Positions 1 to 11,068 of a stretch of 64,000 nucleotides of DNA are shown piece after piece. Origin of the DNA: Clitoria ternatea (Eukaryota > Streptophyta > Magnoliopsida > Fabales > Fabaceae); NCBI GenBank assembly GCA_037962975.1, contig CM075674.1, positions 84,460,501-84,524,500 on the forward strand, in the 5' to 3' direction. Made by a program: the position numbers and the translations under genes. Positions within the stretch are counted from its first letter, which is position 1, and each line of letters opens with the position of its first letter. A model generated the notes under the pieces. It saw only the letters and a list, made by a program, of their open reading frames with translations. It was not told where the DNA came from and ran no database searches.

Positions 1-304
1 TCAAAAACATATAATACTTGTCAATACATGTAAGATAAGACTTGTTACTTATTAAGAATATCGGAAGGGGAATCATAATTAAGTTAATACTTCACGATTC
101 ATCCTCAAATTAAGCAATAATCGCTATACCCTAGTCCCAAACGAAATCAAATAAGAAACTTGAATGTACGATTGGAGGGATCATATTTTGACAGTTCCAA
201 CTACTTTGTTCATCCTCATTAATTACGAGGGGTAAACTTTAACTTCCCCCTCCTCCAATAAAATATCCATCTAACTCTTCAATTCTTTGCAAATTTTAGC
301 AACA

Positions 305-1291
305 ATGGTGCACCCAATAGCAGAGGCCAACGAGAATAGCCCCTTTGGCACCCTCACACCCGACGAGTTCTACGCTCATCACTCCGTGAGTCACGGTTCC
401 GAGTTCATAACTAACCCCAGGGGCCTCAAACTCTTCACTCAATGGTGGTACCCCCTCCCTCCGACCAAACTCATCGGGACCCTCGCCATCGTCCACGGCT
501 TCACCGGCGAGTCCAGCTGGTTCATCCAGCTTACCTCCGTTCACTTCGCCAAGGCCGGCTTCGCCACCTGCGCCATCGACCACCAGGGCCACGGCTTCTC
601 AGATGGCCTCGACGGCCTCGAAGCGCACATCCCCGACATCAACCCCGTCGTCGACGACTGCATCACCTTCTTCGATAACTTCCGTTCACGGTTCCATCCC
701 TCGCTTCCTTCATTTCTTTACTCCGAATCCCTCGGTGGCGCCATTGCGCTCCTCATCACTCTCCGCCGCAATGGAATGCCATGGAATGGCCTTATCCTCA
801 ACGGTGCCATGTGCGGGATCAGCGACAAGTTCAAGCCGCCGTGGCCGCTCGAGCATTTCCTCTCCGTCGCCGCCGCCATAATCCCTACATGGCGCGTGGT
901 TCCCACGCGTGGCTCCATTCCGGACGTGTCGTTCAAGGTGGAGTGGAAGAGGAAGCTGGCGCTGGCGAGCCCGCGGAGGAAGGTGGCACGTCCACGTGCC
1001 GCCACAGCGCAGGAGCTGATGAGGATTTGCCGGGAACTTCAAGAGAGGTACGAGGAGGTGGACGTGCCGTTCCTGGCGGTGCACGGCGGTGACGACGTTA
1101 TATGCGACCCCGCGTGCGTTGAGGAGTTATACGCACGCGCCGCGAGTAAGGATAAGACGCTGAAGGTATATCCTGGGATGTTTCACCAGTTAATTGGGGA
1201 ACCAGAAGAGAACGTGGAGTTAGTGTTTGAAGATATGCTAGAGTGGCTTCGTACTCGCGCTCAACGCGCCGCCCTTAACGGTGGCTCTTAG
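305..1291 (+). CDS. Monoacylglycerol lipase / caffeoylshikimate esterase-like alpha/beta hydrolase
   Basis: Intact 328-aa serine hydrolase of the plant MAGL/caffeoylshikimate-esterase family, which cleaves acyl esters such as monoacylglycerols or phenolic esters. The start is the ATG at 305 in an AACAATGG context; an in-frame TTG at 287 is not a credible plant start. Visible motifs: VHGF at 63-66 (oxyanion region), DHQGHGFSDG at 92-101, nucleophile elbow YSESLGG at 139-145 with Ser142, VHGGDD at 259-264 with probable catalytic Asp264, and GMFH at 291-294 with His294. The elbow reads SxSxG instead of the usual GxSxG. Length is normal for the family, and no signal peptide is obvious. The gene is intronless and much more GC-rich than its surroundings. 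A CCAATAAAATATCC stretch at about 254-267 could hold a TATA-like box, but this is weak. Family is confident; substrate is not inferable. Confidence 0.93.
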   Translation: MVHPIAEANENSPFGTLTPDEFYAHHSVSHGSEFITNPRGLKLFTQWWYPLPPTKLIGTLAIVHGFTGESSWFIQLTSVHFAKAGFATCAIDHQGHGFSDGLDGLEAHIPDINPVVDDCITFFDNFRSRFHPSLPSFLYSESLGGAIALLITLRRNGMPWNGLILNGAMCGISDKFKPPWPLEHFLSVAAAIIPTWRVVPTRGSIPDVSFKVEWKRKLALASPRRKVARPRAATAQELMRICRELQERYEEVDVPFLAVHGGDDVICDPACVEELYARAASKDKTLKVYPGMFHQLIGEPEENVELVFEDMLEWLRTRAQRAALNGGS

Positions 1292-3336
1292 GGCAATTTG
1301 TACTTGCACATGTATTTTGTCTTTGAGATTGGTTGGGTGAGGTTAGCTCATATTCGGATAAGATATTAATTACCCACCCACCTATACCTATAACTATACC
1401 TATTTGTGCAGTTATGATATATGATCAATAAGGGCATTTTGTTAGTTAAAATGTCGAAATTGAGTGGGGATAGTTTCATACTTTCATTGTCTATTAATTT
1501 TGGATGATTAATTTCTGAATTTTTAGCTATTTAAAAACAATTTTTTTACTATACTTTTTTGTAAAGTAAAAATATTTAGAAGTAACTACAAATAACATTC
1601 AACCTCCAATTTTATGGGATATCCATCCCAAAGCTTTGCGTGTGATTCTAAACTAAACCACCAAAAAGCATGACCCACCACATTTCGACCTACAAGGACT
1701 AACACCATGACTTATCTCCTCCTTTTGTCTTTTGAAAAACAATTCCAGAAATCAAAATACACATTCTTCCCTGTTTGAAATGCCCATGCAAACACACATT
1801 CGTTTGGTCCAACCAAAAACAAAAATCCTATAGTCCAACGGAATTTTGACTGTTTCGAACGATATGAAAAATTAATATTAACTTTCAGATTCCATTTTCA
1901 TAACTATGTTTCTTTAGCTGTAAATCAAACAAACACATCTATATTACTTTTGTCTCTATTTCTTTTATAAGATATAAGACAATTCTAATAAAAATACATA
2001 AGAAAATATATTAATATATTAATTTTTACAGAAAATATTATGTCAATTTTGTTATCATTTAAATTTAAATTTGAAAACATTAAATACTTTTAATTTTGTC
2101 TTACTGTTAAAACAATTGTTTTCTGTGTCTTAATAGGCGTTGTTGCTTGGGTGTCAAAAGAAAAATAAGAATAAATGAAAATATACTTGCTTTAAGAATC
2201 GAATAACTGCAGGTTAATGAAGTGGATTCTGTTTCCAAAGTGATAGGTCAAACTCCTAAATGCGGGTTTTTAATAAAAATAATGTGTTTTTTAAAAAATA
2301 TTTAAGAAATGAGGTAGTTTAAAAAGTAATTGTTTGTCTGGATTAGAAAACATCAAATCATGTTTTCATTTCGTACACCGAGGAGGCGAAATGTCAATCA
2401 ACGTCAGACTGACTACTATTTTGTATAGTCATCATGCAAAATGCATAACAGATTTAATATATTAAATATTTAATAAATCTATTAAATGTATTAAATTTAT
2501 ATATTAAATGTATTTAATATATATTAATATATTATATAATTTTTAAATATATATATTTATTAAATATTTATATATCTTAAAAATATTTAAATGTATTAAA
2601 TTTATATATTAAATGTATATATTAAGAAGAAAGGAGATGAAGGAGATGACTTTTTTAAGATACATATAAAAAAAGTTAAACTTTGAAACACAAAGGAGGA
2701 AAACGCCTAAAAAAATCCTTTTTTTCCCTTTCTCCTCTTTAAAAACCAACTCACAAACATATCATAAATCACCAAATCAGTAAACTAACCCCAACCTAAT
2801 TTATTATACTTCGAAATATATCAAACATGTATTTAATTTTTCTAAATTATCCCACCTACCAAATGTTGTTAGAGTTATTGGGTTGTTTAAAATATCAATG
2901 AGATTATTCAAATATTTTATGTTTAAGCCAAAATTTCAAATTAGTTTAAAAATATTATAATGAAACTATCTAAAATCACAAGAGAATGTCTATTTTTTTA
3001 AGGTTGTGTCTAAGAAAAAATTACAATTTTAGAAAATTTTTAAATTAATGTGTTTGAATGATAAGAAAAATTTTTAAGATTATTATAGAATTCTACCTTG
3101 ATAATTTTCAATATAAATAAAAAAATTCAAATCACATATGTTAAAAGAGAATTTTTAAATTTCTCCATTTTAATTAAATCATCTTATATTATCATTTGGT
3201 AATACTTTTATATTATTACTTTTAGAAACACTCTCTGTTATTAGTTTAACAATTATAGCACTCTAAAACTCTCCATCTAAACACACTATAAATGAAATTT
3301 AAAATTCATTGATGAATTGGCAAATCTCAAGATGTG
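1292..3336. other. AT-rich intergenic DNA downstream of the hydrolase gene
   Basis: No coding potential was recognised on either strand. The first part would contain the 3' UTR of the hydrolase gene. The remainder is AT-rich with many A and T runs and holds the short direct repeat listed separately. No canonical polyadenylation signal stands out. Confidence 0.6.
2450..2625. repeat. AT-rich degenerate repeat
   Basis: A block made almost only of A and T in which variants of ATTAAATGTATTAAA and TTTATATATTAAATGTAT recur, with near-identical copies near 2483-2515 and 2588-2622. It looks like a decayed AT minisatellite. No function is apparent. Confidence 0.5.
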
Positions 3337-3600
3337 GGGGAAATTACCTCACCAGGTACAAGAAGATCAACAAAATTAGAAGCTAAAGTATGTGCAACAA
3401 CATTTTTTCCTTACGAGCAAACAAAACCTGCAAAGCCTAAATTTTTTGTAACAAAGCTTCACAATCCTTGACAATGAGATGAACTAAGAGGATCTATATG
3501 ACTACCATCGATAGCATTGGTCGATTGCTAAGAATCTGTGTTCACAACAAAATGAGTTATATCACATTGGATAGACATGTTGAGAGCTCATCGCATAAGA
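3337..3600 (-). pseudogene. Fragment of a plant RNase H-like (RVT_3 type) domain
   Basis: Read on the minus strand, short stretches in two frames resemble the RNase H-like domain found at the end of plant LINEs and in related plant proteins. One segment contains FVVNTDS, like the 'V-E-x-D-S' strand of the family. The next has VKDCEALLQK, like the 'i-x-D-C-x-x-L' helix, and the last has NVVAHTLASNFVDL, like the conserved 'N-x-V-A-H-x-L-A' motif. Stops and at least one frameshift break it. It is a short dead relic with no intact neighbour on this strand. The call rests on motif order recognised by eye. Confidence 0.45.
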
Positions 3601-4056
3601 TAATATCTATTTCATCGCATACAAATTGAACTAAGATATGATGAATTTCTTGATCTAAACCCATCAATATAAGATGTCATAAATATCTTCAACTAACCTA
3701 GGAAGAAGTCTATACATAGTTATATTTAAACACTTTTTAATATATTTAACCCCTCTTTAAAGCATCAACTTGTCAATCATTCATGTCTTATACCTTTTAG
3801 CTAAGAATTTTTTTTGGTAGATCAGTAGCTTAGAGTTTTTCATGCGTTAATGTTTATTAAAACTAGTTTAAGTTGTTTTTTAATAGTTAATTTATGTTAA
3901 ATAATTTTAAAAGATATATAATATTATAATTATATGAGAGATAAAATCTATCTTTTTTAAAATATATAAAAATGATAAATAAGTTATAAATAAGAGGATT
4001 TATAACTTTTCAAACTTATAAGATATGCTATCTTAAATATGATTTTTAGAAACTAA

Positions 4057-4731
4057 TGCTGTGTTTAGTTCATAAGTTTTCTTAGAAAAATAAAAAATTA
4101 TTCTTAGAAAATTTTAAAAAATAGAAAAATTGTTTATTTACAAATTATTTAAAATTTTTTATAGAAAAATAGAAAACTGATTTTCTATTTTTTTAAGAAA
4201 ATCAAAAAACTCTTTAAAAAGGTTTTCTAAGAAAAGTGAAAAAATAGAAAAACGATAACTAAATTACAAGATAAGGTAATTGAATTACAAAATATGGTAA
4301 CTGAATTACAAGATAGAGACTCTTGTAACTAAATAAGAATATGAAACAAACTGCTACTAATTCGAAAAGTTCTACTGCTACTATTTTGAAATATATTTAA
4401 ACACAAACTTATTTACTCTCATTTTAATATTACTTAAAATTTTTGTCACAATTTTTATATGATGCATACACTATACAATATTGTTATAAATAATATATAT
4501 AAGACATATATCAATTAATTTGAATTAAAGAATGTTTGAAAAAAATTTGAAAAACTGAGCATACTTAAACAATTTTTTTAATTTTCTAGTTTTCCAAATT
4601 AAAAAACTGTCACATTATCTAAACGAATTTTTAAAATTTTTCTAGTTATTCTAGGAAATGAAAATTTTAGAAAGCAAGCGAAAAACTTTTCTTAGAAAAC
4701 TAGAATAATTTTCTGTAACTAAACACAGCCT
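4057..4731 (+). mobile_element. PIF/Harbinger-related MITE (deletion derivative of the element at 5410-8264)
   Basis: A 675-bp non-coding element with inverted ends (TGCTGTGTTTAGTT on the left; the right end reads AGGCTGTGTTTAGTT on the other strand), flanked by TAA on both sides. The left arm (about 4057-4260) is the inverted counterpart of the right arm of the larger element at 5410-8264. The right arm (about 4370-4731) is the inverted counterpart of that element's left arm. It therefore appears to be an internally deleted copy of the same family. A short repeat of the form GAATTACAAGATA sits between the arms. Superfamily assignment comes from the 3-bp TAA/TTA target site and the transposase tail in the larger copy. 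Confidence 0.7.
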
Positions 4732-4734
4732 TAA

Positions 4735-5406
4735 CATTTTAATTATTTTTTAAAGATGATAAATACGGGATTGATTTAGCCGATAATCCAAGACTTGGTG
4801 CTTGTGTATTACACAATCTCAACTTGGTTAGGTCACTTTAAACCAAACAAACATTTAATCAATTCTTCAAAACACAAATCATCAATATACTATTTCCGTT
4901 TTTGAATATAAATAACAACAAAATTATTTTTATCTTAAAATATAAATAAATTTAACTAACTCTATTACATTAAATGAGGAAAAATTCCTTAAATGATCTT
5001 ATTTAATACACTTTAAATTTTAATTAAGAGACTAAACTCTATTAACAATTTCCAATGAAAAACATAATAGTAAAAGACACAATTGTTTTAAATAAAATCA
5101 ATGACATTAAATGAGATTAATTATTTTTTCTTAAAAATATGTAAGATAGTTATTTTTTGCTTATATTTAAAAATGGAATTTAGGATAATAATAGTATTTT
5201 TTTAACTTAGGATTTTAGTTGTTTGTTGGAGTTCGAATTTCATTTAATAATACTGTGGATTCTGCATTTATGGTGTGGATCATGATTTTTAATCATCAAT
5301 ATAACCAGGTTTTGTTACCTATAACTTATAATTTATTTTAGAGGTTATAAAGCTGTCTGATAAAGTAAAATTAAGAGGAACTTATAATTTTTGAAAGACT
5401 AAATTC
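4735..5406. other. AT-rich spacer between the two PIF/Harbinger elements
   Basis: About 670 bp with no recognised gene or repeat of known type. It includes runs of degenerate AT sequence and no ORF of note. Confidence 0.5.
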
Positions 5407-5764
5407 TTAGACTGCGTTTAGTTACAGAAAATTATTCTACTTTTTTGGGAAAAGTTTTCCACTTGTTTTCCAAAATTTTCATTTTCTGTAATAGCTAGAA
5501 AAATTTTGAAAACCTGTTTAGATGACGTGATAGTTTTCCAATTTAGAAAACTAGAAAATTGGAAAAGTTGTTTAAGTGCATTCAGTTTTTTAAATATTTT
5601 TTAAACATTCTTTAATTCAAATTAATTGAGATATATCTTATATATATTATTTATGACAATATTGTATAGTATATGCATCACATAAAAATTATGACAAAAA
5701 TTTAAAATAATATTAAAATGAAAGTAAATGAGTTTGTCTTTAAATATATTTCAAAATAGTTACA

Positions 5765-6011
5765 ATGATTCAAATTTCTTGCCTTCGGTGACGAGTCACA
5801 TTGTAGTTATTCCACAAGCTATTAGCAATTGATTCCCGTAATGAATCATTGCATTGTTATCAAGCATGTCTACAACAAAACCTTCTTGGATGATGGTGGA
5901 AGTTTCATTTGAAAGTTCTAAGTAGTCTTCACCATACATTGTAAATAAATTATCAGTCCGATCTTCCATCCTAATATAGTTATGCAACTCAGAACATGCA
6001 TGCCCACCCAT
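5765..6011 (-). pseudogene. C-terminal fragment of a PIF/Harbinger (DDE_Tnp_4) transposase
   Basis: A 71-codon minus-strand ORF contains CSELHNYIRMEDRTDNLF, which resembles the 'C-x-L-H-N-[FY]-I-R' helix followed by an acidic tail at the end of plant HARBI1/PIF-type transposases. Just past a probable 1-bp frameshift near 5850, another frame gives SIANSLWNNY, like the 'R-D-x-I-A-x-x-[ML]-W' end of the family. The catalytic DDE core and N-terminus are absent, so no active enzyme is encoded. Position near one end of the element and strand fit a transposase reading toward 5410. The call is by motif, without a search. Confidence 0.65.
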
Positions 6012-7032
6012 CCATTTAACAACCCAATTTCAACATCCAGTTTATACATATACTATACGAGGTATGTTTATATGTTTTTCAAGTCATGAGAGAAGGAAAT
6101 ATATAACTTAATCAGGAAAATACAATGACATTCTTATATAGGCTTGATCTTGAAATGAAGTGAAATCAGAGAGAAGACAAAGCACTTCAAGTTCTGTAAG
6201 CAGTAATTAAAATAATAAAGTGCACTGATTAATTAATTGCAATACTTTTCTTTTACACCTACTTATATTTTCTATTTTCCTGTATCCTTAGAATATTTTT
6301 CTATTTTTTCCTAGAACACATGCTAACTAAACCTATGCTAGCTAATTGTGTTATTCTGAATCTGAAAATAAAGTGTTATTTTTATGTTATCTATGTTTAA
6401 CATATGCCTTTAACTGTGTATGCATGTACCTTAACTATTATTCCTAAACTGGGCGTTAAAGTTGAACTTATTTGTTGGTGATGTAATTGTGTTTCTTAGC
6501 AGAAAGTGCTTCTAAATAGTAAGGCCTGAACTTAACATCATTGCTTCTAAATTATTGATTGGTGTGGCTAACTGCATATAGTAAGAAAAGGCTATTGTTG
6601 TTGTTTTTTTTCTTTTTAGCTTTCTTGATTGTTGGTAGCATAAACTTTTCTGCATATTAAATATTAAGACACCATCCAGCGCAATTAAATTTATTCCTAA
6701 GGAGTTTATATAAAATATATCCACCTGAAACTTTTATTTTCAAAGGTTTTCACTCTATCCATAGAGAGAGAGGATCCAGCATTAAAAACTGCTTCTTATG
6801 AAGTATGAACCTGAGCATGTAAGTTGATGAATTCAAATTGAGTAAAAAATGATTACTACCGAACCTGATTCTAAAATGATTTCAATCCATCTTGCAATTT
6901 GTATCAGTTGCCAAGGGAATCCTATAGACGTGCTTTTTCTTTACACAATCAAGTTGGACCGTGTGACCATATGGTATAGCATGTTTTTTAAAGCATGCAT
7001 TTACAAGCTATAGAATTCAAATAATGAGCTAA

Positions 7033-7468
7033 ACAATATACTTGATCATGCACGTCAAATTTCATGTTCTATCACATCACAAGCTTTGGTGCTCTACGAG
7101 TGATCCAAACATTGCATCAATGCATCATCTAAACATGGAACAACTTACGAAGACATTGACATCCTTGTTTAACTTGTATGGAGCAAATCGAAATTCAAAT
7201 TATGTGCATGAGAATGAAGCTGAGTCCAATTCATTATATGCACTGCTTCATCTTGGTTCTTACAGCAAATCAATGGTTAATCTCTACATCATTATTGTGA
7301 TTAATTTTGTTTCTTTTTTCATTGTTGATTTTTATTTCATTGCATAAGTTATGTAATGTAGCTATTTCTAATCCACAGGGTGAGCCACTTTTTTTGTGGT
7401 TTAGATGTATATCAACCTCAATAATGAAGTCAAAAGAAATGTGTTTTGCTAGAAGAATCCTACGATAG
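7033..7468 (+). pseudogene. Captured fragment of a SAC3/GANP (Thp3)-family gene, two exons and intron
   Basis: Exon-like sequence ending at 7275 encodes KFHVLSHHKLW and then NMEQLTKTLTSLFNLY and SLYALLHLGSYS. After a 103-bp GT-AG intron (7276-7378) the frame continues at 7379 with GEPLFLWFR and then IMKSKEMCFARRILR, followed at once by a stop. These segments resemble the helical SAC3/GANP domain of plant SAC3 family proteins, which work in mRNA export and processing. Because the intron survives, genomic DNA and not a cDNA was captured. The fragment lies wholly inside the PIF/Harbinger-type element, on the opposite strand to its transposase relic. It lacks both ends of the gene and is presumably non-functional. 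Confidence 0.65.
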
Positions 7469-8282
7469 CCTTTCTCATAATCATTTATGATGAACCAATT
7501 ATTCCTAAATCTTATGTTACACCTCTAACTTGCCATCATATGATCACAGTGTCAAGTAAATATAGAAAGAATATAACAGTGTCAAGTAAATATTTTACGA
7601 TAACCTTTCATTCCTTTTAAATTTCTTGAATTTTGTTCAGTGTGTTGATTGTGACTATATGATCTGTTTTAGAGATTTGAGGGCATACCACCTAATAATC
7701 ACAGTGTCATGTAAATATAGAAAAACAACAGATATTTTCCATAATGCATTAATGCTCACTTTACAAACTAGTAGAGCAGAAAACATACCTTAAAGTTGAC
7801 CTTTGCTGAAGCAAGAGTTCTAAAATATGAAGTTGGGGTATGAACGCTCGAGGAAGAAGATGAAGAAAAGAAATAGCTTGCGGTGAATGAAGAAAAGAGT
7901 CTCGCAAAGCAGCGGAAGAAAAGAGACTCACGGTGAATGAAGAAACCACGCAGCTCACAGTGAAGAAAAGAAACTCGCAAAGCAGAGGAAGAAGATTCGA
8001 GGCTTTTAAAACAGAGGAAGCCAATGCGGAGGAAGACGACGTGCTCGTGGGAAGAAAATTTTTAGAATACTGCGTTTTTTGTTTTTTTAATTTTCTCAAA
8101 AAACATCTTAAAATAGTTTTCTGATTTTCTTAAAAAATAGAAAATCAGGTTTTCTATTTTTCTATAAAAAAGTTTTAAATAATTTGTAAATAAATAAGTT
8201 TTCTATTTTTTTAATTTTTCTAAGAATAATTTTCTTTTTTTCTAAGAAAACTTAAAACGCAGCCTTAGGCTCTCCTTAGGGG

Positions 8283-8510
8283 GTTGCAAATAGCTTGAGA
8301 TCGTAGGTGCACAAGCTTTTATGTAGAGTGTAGTTCTCACGTAGTGGTGAATTTGGTTATGAAGAAATATTCCTATGTTCATCACCACTATCCTTTGATT
8401 AAACAAATTAAAAAGCTTTTCTGGCATGACTGGGTTGTATTAGTTAGACATGTCTCCAGGGAGTACAATCATAGTGTTGCTCATCTTACCAATCTTAGTC
8501 ACCTGTATTA
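8283..8510 (+). pseudogene. 3' end of a LINE: RNase H-like domain remnant
   Basis: In one frame the plus strand reads LLRGLQIA, a stop, then VECSSHVVVNLV, then HPLIKQIKKLFWHDW, then HVSREYNHSVAHLTNLS, ending at a TAG. Motif order matches the C-terminal RNase H of plant L1-type LINEs: 'A-L-x-x-G-L-x-x-A', 'V-E-x-D-S', then 'H-x-x-R-E-x-N-x-x-A-x-x-L-A-N'. The D of the D-S motif reads S and one internal stop is present. It begins immediately after the right end of the PIF/Harbinger element and is probably the tail of a separate LINE copy, as the large LINE starts about 740 bp further on. Confidence 0.65.
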
Positions 8511-8512
8511 GC

Positions 8513-9249
8513 TTGGATGTACTTAATTATATGTTAGTTCTTTATCTCTTTTAGGCTTTCTTAGGGAGGATATGTGGGGTTTCTCTCACCTCAGGATATC
8601 TCTAATTTTGCTTAGTTTATTTTTGAGCTTTAAAATCTGGTTGTTAATATTGGTACAAATTTTTAAATAATTATTCTCATTTAATTATGAGAGCCAAACA
8701 TATTGGATGTCCTTTTGGACATGATGGGCTTGGACTTGAAAGTTCTATAATACCCGTATTCATCAAATATAGACCACCCAAAATAAAATAAAAAGAAACC
8801 CATTAGGATAGACAAGAAAAAAATCAGATAAGTTGTCTTCTCTAGGAATAGCTAATATTCCTTAAGAGGCCTTCTTGCTACTAAGGATACCAATTGGAAC
8901 TATCTACTCTTTTACTTTGGGAGATTAGAGTGTAGCTTGGTTGTTGTCCGGGTTTCTTCCCTTATGTCTTCTGTCTTTATGTTTCCTGGTGCTCCTCATT
9001 TTTTCCTACCCATGTCCCTTCTATTAGTTGAGGGTTATTCCCATTATTTCACCTTCCTTTATGTCCCTCCCTTTCTCCCAGCTAGAAACAGGTTAAAGAT
9101 GTTATCCTTTGGTAGTTTTCTTATCTTCTTCTGCTACTTTCTTTGTGTTCTTCATGGTCCCGTCTTCCATTTTTTGCTTTTCCTCACCTTGACCTGTCTA
9201 TTATCTGTCTTGTTTCTAACCTTCTTCTGTGTCTTTTTCCCTGCTAAGT
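8513..9249. other. Spacer: LINE 3' tail and probable 5' UTR of the next LINE
   Basis: The first about 180 bp may be the 3' UTR of the LINE relic. From about 8820 the sequence is pyrimidine-rich, with an open but low-complexity plus-strand frame (8937-9257) that I read as the 5' untranslated region of the LINE whose ORF1 starts near 9250. No gene is supported. Confidence 0.4.
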
Positions 9250-10538
9250 ATGAATGAATCAAGAGAGAAATATTCTTGGACATGCTAACCAAACAAGCAT
9301 ATATGATGATTCAATAGTGGAACTTGAAGCTAATAAATAACAACTAAAAGATTTATATGAAAACACTTTGTTTGGAAAACTTATTACTTCCAAGTCAATG
9401 AATTTTATCTCTATATAGAAGACTCTTGAGGCATCATGGTAGGAGTTTGATGAGTTCCAATTGACTGAAATGGGAAAGAATACAATAATGGTACAATGGA
9501 GGCAGTCTGGTGTGGTTGTAGAGATATTAAATAGGAGTCCTTGGCATGTAATGGGATTTCTTCTGAGCCTTCAGGAATGTAAGCCCCAACAAGCATTGAG
9601 TAGTGTGGATTTTACTAAGGTTCCATTTTAGGTGCAGATGCATAACATACCATTGGAATTTCTAACTAGTGAAAATGCATTGAAGATATGTAGAAGAATT
9701 GAGGAGCCCCTTGAAGTTGAAGAACCTATAGTAGAGGGGTTGGTTCTAAGGAGTTTTCTTCAGGAAAAAATAAAAATAAACATTCTTAATCCTTTCTCAG
9801 CTGCTTTATTTTTCCCAGGGGGTGACAATCAATTAATTCTAATTAGATTCAGATATGAGAAGCTACAAGGTTTATGCTATAACTATGGAGTCATTAGTCA
9901 TGATTTCAAAAGCTATAAAAGTACTAAAGAAAAATCTAAGTTTGAAGAAGGTAAATTTTAGTTTAGGCCTCATCTTTCTACTTCTTCGGCTAAGTCTTTG
10001 ACTCCTATTGCTTCCTAGGGAAATAAAACCACCACATCAGGAAAGGACTCAGGTAAGCAAACTCAGGAAGGCTAGTCAAACTTGGGGAAAGTGGAAAGCT
10101 TCAATCATAGCTGTCAGCAGGGTGGGCCATCTAATAAAGCTAGCAAAAGCAGTAAGAAATTTCTCCTTTTTATTATAACAAAAAAACCTCTATATATCAA
10201 CCTTAAGATCCTAACTATCCTATCTCTGAAACAATACCAACCAGTCACCTCAAATCTCTGTCATGTCTAGCCATCACGCTATCCCACTTAAATCCCAACC
10301 AGACTTTAGTGCCTATGTTTCCTTCCCAACCTGCGGTTCTTATAATTGTGTTCCCTCCACTAATAGCCCAATTAAACCTTTATGTCTTGGTAATAGAACC
10401 CAACTAGTTGTTTGTTCTATCCCTGAATCTACCAAAATTCTCAAAACTAGTTCCCTTATTTCCCTCAAGGTAGCCTCAACCAAACCAGTTCTAAAGGAAA
10501 AGCAAAAACAAATCAGTGATTCTAAGATTAACATTTCA

Positions 10539-10735
10539 TGTAACGCCCCGGCCATTTTTCAGGAATGAAAGACTCTCCCCACAGACCAACATGAGACTTT
10601 TCTAGTGTGCTTTTATCCTCACTCACACACTTTCCCAAAAACTTCCCAAGAGGTCACCCATCCCAGAATTTCTCCAAGTTAAGCACGCTTAATTGTGGAA
10701 TTCTGATAAGATCCGGTGCATTAGTACTGGTATGA
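10539..10735 (-). repeat. Inverted partial Cassandra LTR with the most 5S-like sequence
   Basis: On the minus strand this reads ATACCAGTACTAATGCACCG, later TTAAGCGTGCTT and GGATGGGTGACC, then the shared LTR tail with GTGAGTGAGGA and GGCCGGGGCGTTACA. The first part follows the order of plant 5S rRNA more closely than the two direct copies do, including the A-box-like TTAAGCGTGCTT. It lacks the LTR start TGTGACATCC. Confidence 0.8.
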
Positions 10736-11055
10736 TTATTTCATGTGACATCCTAGCGCTGTTGAGGGCGGGAGTGATCACCGGTGCATGGGCACGGATA
10801 AGACTATACAGTCAATGATAGCTTAAAGGAATGAATTCGTACTACCTATACCAACAAATGCATTAGCCTTTTCGGTGGCCCATCACTTAAGGACTCCAAG
10901 GTTAACCGTGCTTAACTTGGAGTAATTCTGGGATGGGTGACCTCCTGAAAAGTTCTCGGGAAATATGTGAGTGAGGACAAAAGCACACTAGAAAGGTCTC
11001 GTGTTGGTCTGTGGAGAGCGTCGTTCATTCCAGAAAAGTGGCCGGGGCATTACAG

Positions 11056-11068
11056 TGGTATCAGAGCC
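11056..11068 (+). promoter_or_regulatory. Primer-binding site (initiator Met tRNA) of the Cassandra element
   Basis: TGGTATCAGAGCC begins two bases after the LTR end CATTACA. It is the sequence complementary to the 3' end of plant initiator methionine tRNA that primes reverse transcription in many LTR elements. Confidence 0.8.

Larger units (their letters stand above)
5410..8264 (-). mobile_element. Decayed PIF/Harbinger-type DNA transposon with internal gene fragment
   Basis: A 2,855-bp element flanked by TTA on both sides (5407-5409 and 8265-8267). Its termini begin GACTGCGTTTAG on the left and GGCTGCGTTTT on the right (other strand), followed by long AT-rich subterminal regions rich in TTTTCTAAGAAAA-like motifs. 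A transposase C-terminal relic sits near the left end on the minus strand, so the element's 5' end is probably at 8264. Plus-strand sequence at 7033-7468 matches a SAC3-family host gene and is foreign to the transposon. The rest, about 6020-7030 and 7480-7760, shows no coding potential. Near 7560-7720 the motif CAGTGTCAAGTAAATAT recurs. The right part (7850-8010) has a repeat containing CTCGCAAAGCAG. Confidence 0.72.

Noticed and set aside
7761..8124. Serine-rich 112-codon minus frame and 63-codon plus frame near the right end of the PIF/Harbinger element
   Set aside because: Low-complexity GAAGAA repeat translations without recognisable domain.
8937..9257. 106-codon hydrophobic ORF as a membrane protein gene
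   Set aside because: T/C-rich low-complexity sequence just upstream of LINE ORF1; best read as 5' UTR.
10590..10735. Possible functional 5S rRNA gene
   Set aside because: The 5S-like sequence is diverged and sits inside Cassandra LTR segments with a TRIM primer site and target duplications.
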